Shown here piece after piece: positions 61,865-64,000 of a DNA stretch of 64,000 bases. Made by a program: the position numbers and the translations under genes. The notes beneath the pieces were generated by a model. The model was not told the DNA's origin. It worked only from the letters and a program-made list of their open reading frames with translations, and did no database searches. Position 1 is the stretch's first letter, and each line of letters opens with the position of its first letter. Source of the stretch: a bacterium SCSIO 12741 (GTDB taxonomy: Bacteria > Bacteroidota > Bacteroidia > Flavobacteriales_G > Salibacteraceae); contig CP073749.1 in NCBI GenBank assembly GCA_024398055.1, positions 1,984,594-2,048,593 of the forward strand, in the 5' to 3' direction.

Positions 61865-61872
61865 TATTTTTG
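61865..61872 (+). promoter_or_regulatory. Promoter -7 box of the biotinyl-carrier gene
   Basis: TATTTTTG matches TAnnTTTG and lies 23 nt before the ATG at 61896. It argues against an upstream ATG at 61812. Confidence 0.5.
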
Positions 61873-61895
61873 CTCTCCTATTTATTCGAACAGCA

Positions 61896-62396
61896 ATGAT
61901 CAAAGTCATCGGAAAAGATACCACCTACGAGGTAGAGAAAGTGGAAGAAAAGTGGATGTTAAACGGTGAGCCATTTTCGGCAGATCTAATTCACCCTTCC
62001 GGAAATCAGTACCACGTTATTCACAACAACAAAGGATATACCCTCGAAGTGGTGAAGGCGGATTACAAAAACCGGGAATTTGAGGTTTTGGTAAATGGAA
62101 ACCATTATGCCTTTACCGCTCAGGACAAATTCGATGATCTTCTTCATCAACTTGGAATGGATGCTCAATTATCTTCCGCTGTAGAAGATGTGAAAGCGCC
62201 AATGCCAGGTCTGGTTCTGGATATCAAAGTTGCCGTTGGCGACACCGTTGCCAAAGGAGATCCTGTACTCGTCTTGGAAGCCATGAAAATGGAAAACATT
62301 ATCAAGTCCGCTTCAGACGGAGTAGTTGCTGCCATCGAAGTTCAATCCGGGCAGGCCGTAGAAAAAAATCAGGTACTGGTTTCGTTCGAAGGGTAA
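61896..62396 (+). CDS. Biotin/lipoyl-attachment domain protein (biotin carboxyl carrier-like)
   Basis: The 166-residue protein ends with a biotinyl domain: APMPGLVLDIKVAVGDTVAK, then VLEAMKMENIIKS with the biotin-accepting Lys near residue 131, and a GQAVEKNQVLVSFEG end. The N-terminal 80 residues form a beta-rich domain often seen in Bacteroidota acyl-CoA carboxylase carrier subunits. It should work with a biotin carboxylase and a carboxyltransferase, which are not in the window. The ATG at 61896 is chosen from a well-placed -7 box. Confidence 0.9.
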   Translation: MIKVIGKDTTYEVEKVEEKWMLNGEPFSADLIHPSGNQYHVIHNNKGYTLEVVKADYKNREFEVLVNGNHYAFTAQDKFDDLLHQLGMDAQLSSAVEDVKAPMPGLVLDIKVAVGDTVAKGDPVLVLEAMKMENIIKSASDGVVAAIEVQSGQAVEKNQVLVSFEG

Positions 62397-62400
62397 TCCC

Positions 62401-63096
62401 TTACTTCACCAAAAGCTTAAATCCTTTACCGTGAACGTTGACGATTTCAATGTTCTCGTCCCCTTTCAGGTACTTACGCAGCTTGGTGATGTACACATCC
62501 ATACTTCTTGAGTTGAAGTAAGAGTCATCGCCCCAAATCTGGTTCAATGCGTTGGATCGATCCGTCACCTCATTTAGGTTCAGCGCTAACAAACGAAGCA
62601 ATTCATTTTCCTTCGATGTCAATTTTTGGGTTTCGCCGTTAATGGTCAATTCCTGAAGCTTGGAGTTAAATGAGAAGTTCCCAATTTCAAACTCTTCTTG
62701 CTTTTGGTGATCACGTTCCTTTTTGGTTCGTCTCAAAATGGCTTGAACACGCATCAAAAGCTCTTCCATAGAAAAGGGCTTGGTGAGGTAGTCGTCTGCA
62801 CCAATTTTGAAGCCTTCAATTTTATCTTCCTTCAGCGACTTGGCTGTTAGAAAAATGATCGGAATTTCAGGATTGATTTTGCGAACATCTTTGGCCAGGG
62901 TAAAGCCATCCTTCTCAGGCATCATCACGTCGAAAATACACAGGTCATAGGTGCCGGTTCTAAAAGCATTAAGGGCTTCTTTTCCGTTTCTATGCAATTC
63001 ACTGTCAAATCCTTTGGCTTGCAAATACTCGTTCAACAAATCGCCTAAATTGTGGTCGTCTTCAGCTACGAGTAATTTGATAATTTCCTTCTCCAT
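62401..63096 (-). CDS. OmpR/PhoB-family response regulator
   Basis: The 231-residue protein has a receiver domain (Asp56 in DLCIFDVMMPEKDGF; Lys in DDYLTKPFSM) and a C-terminal winged-helix DNA-binding domain (SKENELLRLLALNLNEVTDR, then DSYFNSRSMDVYITKLRKYL). It lies 6 nt downstream of the histidine kinase gene on the same strand, so the two form a two-component system. The signal is unknown. Confidence 0.96.
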   Translation of the reverse strand: MEKEIIKLLVAEDDHNLGDLLNEYLQAKGFDSELHRNGKEALNAFRTGTYDLCIFDVMMPEKDGFTLAKDVRKINPEIPIIFLTAKSLKEDKIEGFKIGADDYLTKPFSMEELLMRVQAILRRTKKERDHQKQEEFEIGNFSFNSKLQELTINGETQKLTSKENELLRLLALNLNEVTDRSNALNQIWGDDSYFNSRSMDVYITKLRKYLKGDENIEIVNVHGKGFKLLVK

Positions 63097-63102
63097 GATG
63101 TC

Positions 63103-64000
63103 TTAATTATTAACGATATTGTTCATTGGCAAAGTGACAGTAAAAGTACTACCTTTATTTAACCTACTAGTCACTTTGATCGAGCCGTCATGCCGTTCTA
63201 CAACGGTTTTAACATAGTTTAGCCCTAGTCCAAATCCCTTTACGTCGTGTTGATTTCCGGTAGGTACCCGGTACAATTTATCAAAAATTTTCTTCTGGTT
63301 TTCTTTACTGATTCCAATTCCGTTATCCTGAACCGAGAATAGGAAGTTATCTTTCTCATTATAGGTGCGAATCAGAATTTGCGGATCTTCCTTCGAATAC
63401 TTAATAGCATTATCGATAAGGTTGTAAACGGCATTGGCCACATGAATCTGATCCCCTTCCAATATACTGGACTTGGCATCATGCTGCACCTGAATATTTC
63501 CGGACTTTTCACGCAATTGCATTTGAAATTTGGAAATAGCCGAGTCAATGATTTGCTGCATATCGATGCGCTCTTTATTCATTTTAAAGGCCTTACTTCC
63601 CCAAATGGCGCTCTTGAGCACGTTTTCTACCTGCACGCCTAAGCGCTTATTCTCCTCACCAATAATGCCAATATAGCGGGTGAGTAGGGCAGGGGTAGTT
63701 TGAATGTCTTTGTCACCCAGCGCCTCGCAAGCCAAAGAAATGGTTGAGATTGGCGTCTTGAGCTCGTGAGTCATATTATTGATGAAGTCATTTTTGATTT
63801 CAGAAAGTTTCTTCTGCCTCAAAATCATTTTTACGCTGTAGAAAAAAGCTGCTGAGATGAGGATGACCAGCACAATGGAGCTAAGCAGCAACCAGGAAAT
63901 AGATCCTACGATATAAGAAATGCGGTGCGGGAAAAATACCTTGAGTGAGCTATCATGCCGAATTAAATCTTCGGGAAAAAGAGTCACTTCGTAAATTCCT
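63103..64000 (-). CDS. Sensor histidine kinase (N-terminus outside window)
   Basis: The frame is open to the window edge, so the N-terminal sensor part is missing. What remains is a TM helix (SISWLLLSSIVLVILISAAF), the HisKA box NNMTHELKTPISTISL and the ATPase boxes NAVYNLIDNAIKYSKED, DNGIGISKEN and GFGLGLNYVKTV. An internal GTG at 63987 is not the start. It is the partner of the OmpR-type regulator downstream (6-nt gap). Confidence 0.94.
   Translation of the reverse strand, partial: GIYEVTLFPEDLIRHDSSLKVFFPHRISYIVGSISWLLLSSIVLVILISAAFFYSVKMILRQKKLSEIKNDFINNMTHELKTPISTISLACEALGDKDIQTTPALLTRYIGIIGEENKRLGVQVENVLKSAIWGSKAFKMNKERIDMQQIIDSAISKFQMQLREKSGNIQVQHDAKSSILEGDQIHVANAVYNLIDNAIKYSKEDPQILIRTYNEKDNFLFSVQDNGIGISKENQKKIFDKLYRVPTGNQHDVKGFGLGLNYVKTVVERHDGSIKVTSRLNKGSTFTVTLPMNNIVNN

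Noticed and set aside
1-64000. rRNA, tRNA, CRISPR, insertion sequence or prophage
   Set aside because: Intergenic regions were read for cloverleaf-like arms, direct repeats with spacers and transposase or phage proteins; none was found.

Overview
The window looks like chromosomal DNA of a flavobacterium-like member of the Bacteroidota. Evidence includes the Bacteroidota-type -7 promoter box TAnnTTTG in front of many genes, a protein with a type IX secretion C-terminal sorting domain, an IPExxxVDY-family protein, a CGC-type bacilliredoxin, a GCN5-like/LuxR/7TM signalling repertoire typical of the group, and the lack of Shine-Dalgarno sites. I see no rRNA, tRNA, CRISPR array, transposase or prophage gene. 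Most of the window is ordinary core genome; the species cannot be named from the sequence alone.

Layout. 1-1.1 kb: end of a TonB gene with its terminator, then a small solitary LuxR-type regulator. 1.1-5.6 kb (minus): lysS, then a three-gene operon of exported proteins (TlpA-like thioredoxin lipoprotein, unknown secreted protein, FKBP prolyl isomerase). 5.6-8.3 kb (plus): tryptophan 2,3-dioxygenase and a subtilase. 8.3-14.3 kb (minus): bacilliredoxin, pyk, an IPExxxVDY protein, rnc (frameshifted), fabF, acpP, pheS. 14.4-17.1 kb: an EamA transporter and uvrC. 17.1-23.3 kb: a signalling region with a methyltransferase/7TM histidine kinase/receiver-kinase operon, a GNAT-like protein and a stand-alone receiver. 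23.3-27.0 kb: PAP2-like membrane protein, rpoN and asnS. 27.1-33.8 kb (plus): a TetR-TolC-adaptor-RND efflux operon whose permease carries a frameshift, closed by a strong terminator.

33.9-38.5 kb: GT22-like glycosyltransferase, orphan MacB-like permease, small membrane protein and tilS. 38.5-43.3 kb (plus): DUF3109 protein and the nrdB-nrdA class Ia ribonucleotide reductase operon, with a structured-looking leader and a terminator. 43.3-44.5 kb: a gene-poor patch with two small unrecognised genes. 44.5-49.8 kb (minus): a T9SS cargo with an Omp28/thioredoxin-like domain, then an operon of exported caspase-like peptidase, DUF4384-like protein and DASS transporter. 49.9-54.4 kb: acetyl-CoA hydrolase/transferase, a multi-hairpin repeat-like element, then nadD, gmk, a YicC nuclease and a second EamA transporter. 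54.5-64 kb: HMA protein, ArsC-like reductase, YbhN-like protein, SPOR-like secreted protein, M1 aminopeptidase, biotinyl-carrier protein and an OmpR/histidine kinase pair running off the end.

The main oddities are: two conserved genes (rnc and the RND permease) each broken by exactly one missing base in a G/C run, which probably reflects homopolymer undercalling; a recurring TAnnTTTG box 4-5 nt from the start codon, suggesting leaderless mRNAs; the 134-nt multi-hairpin element before nadD; and the caspase operon.
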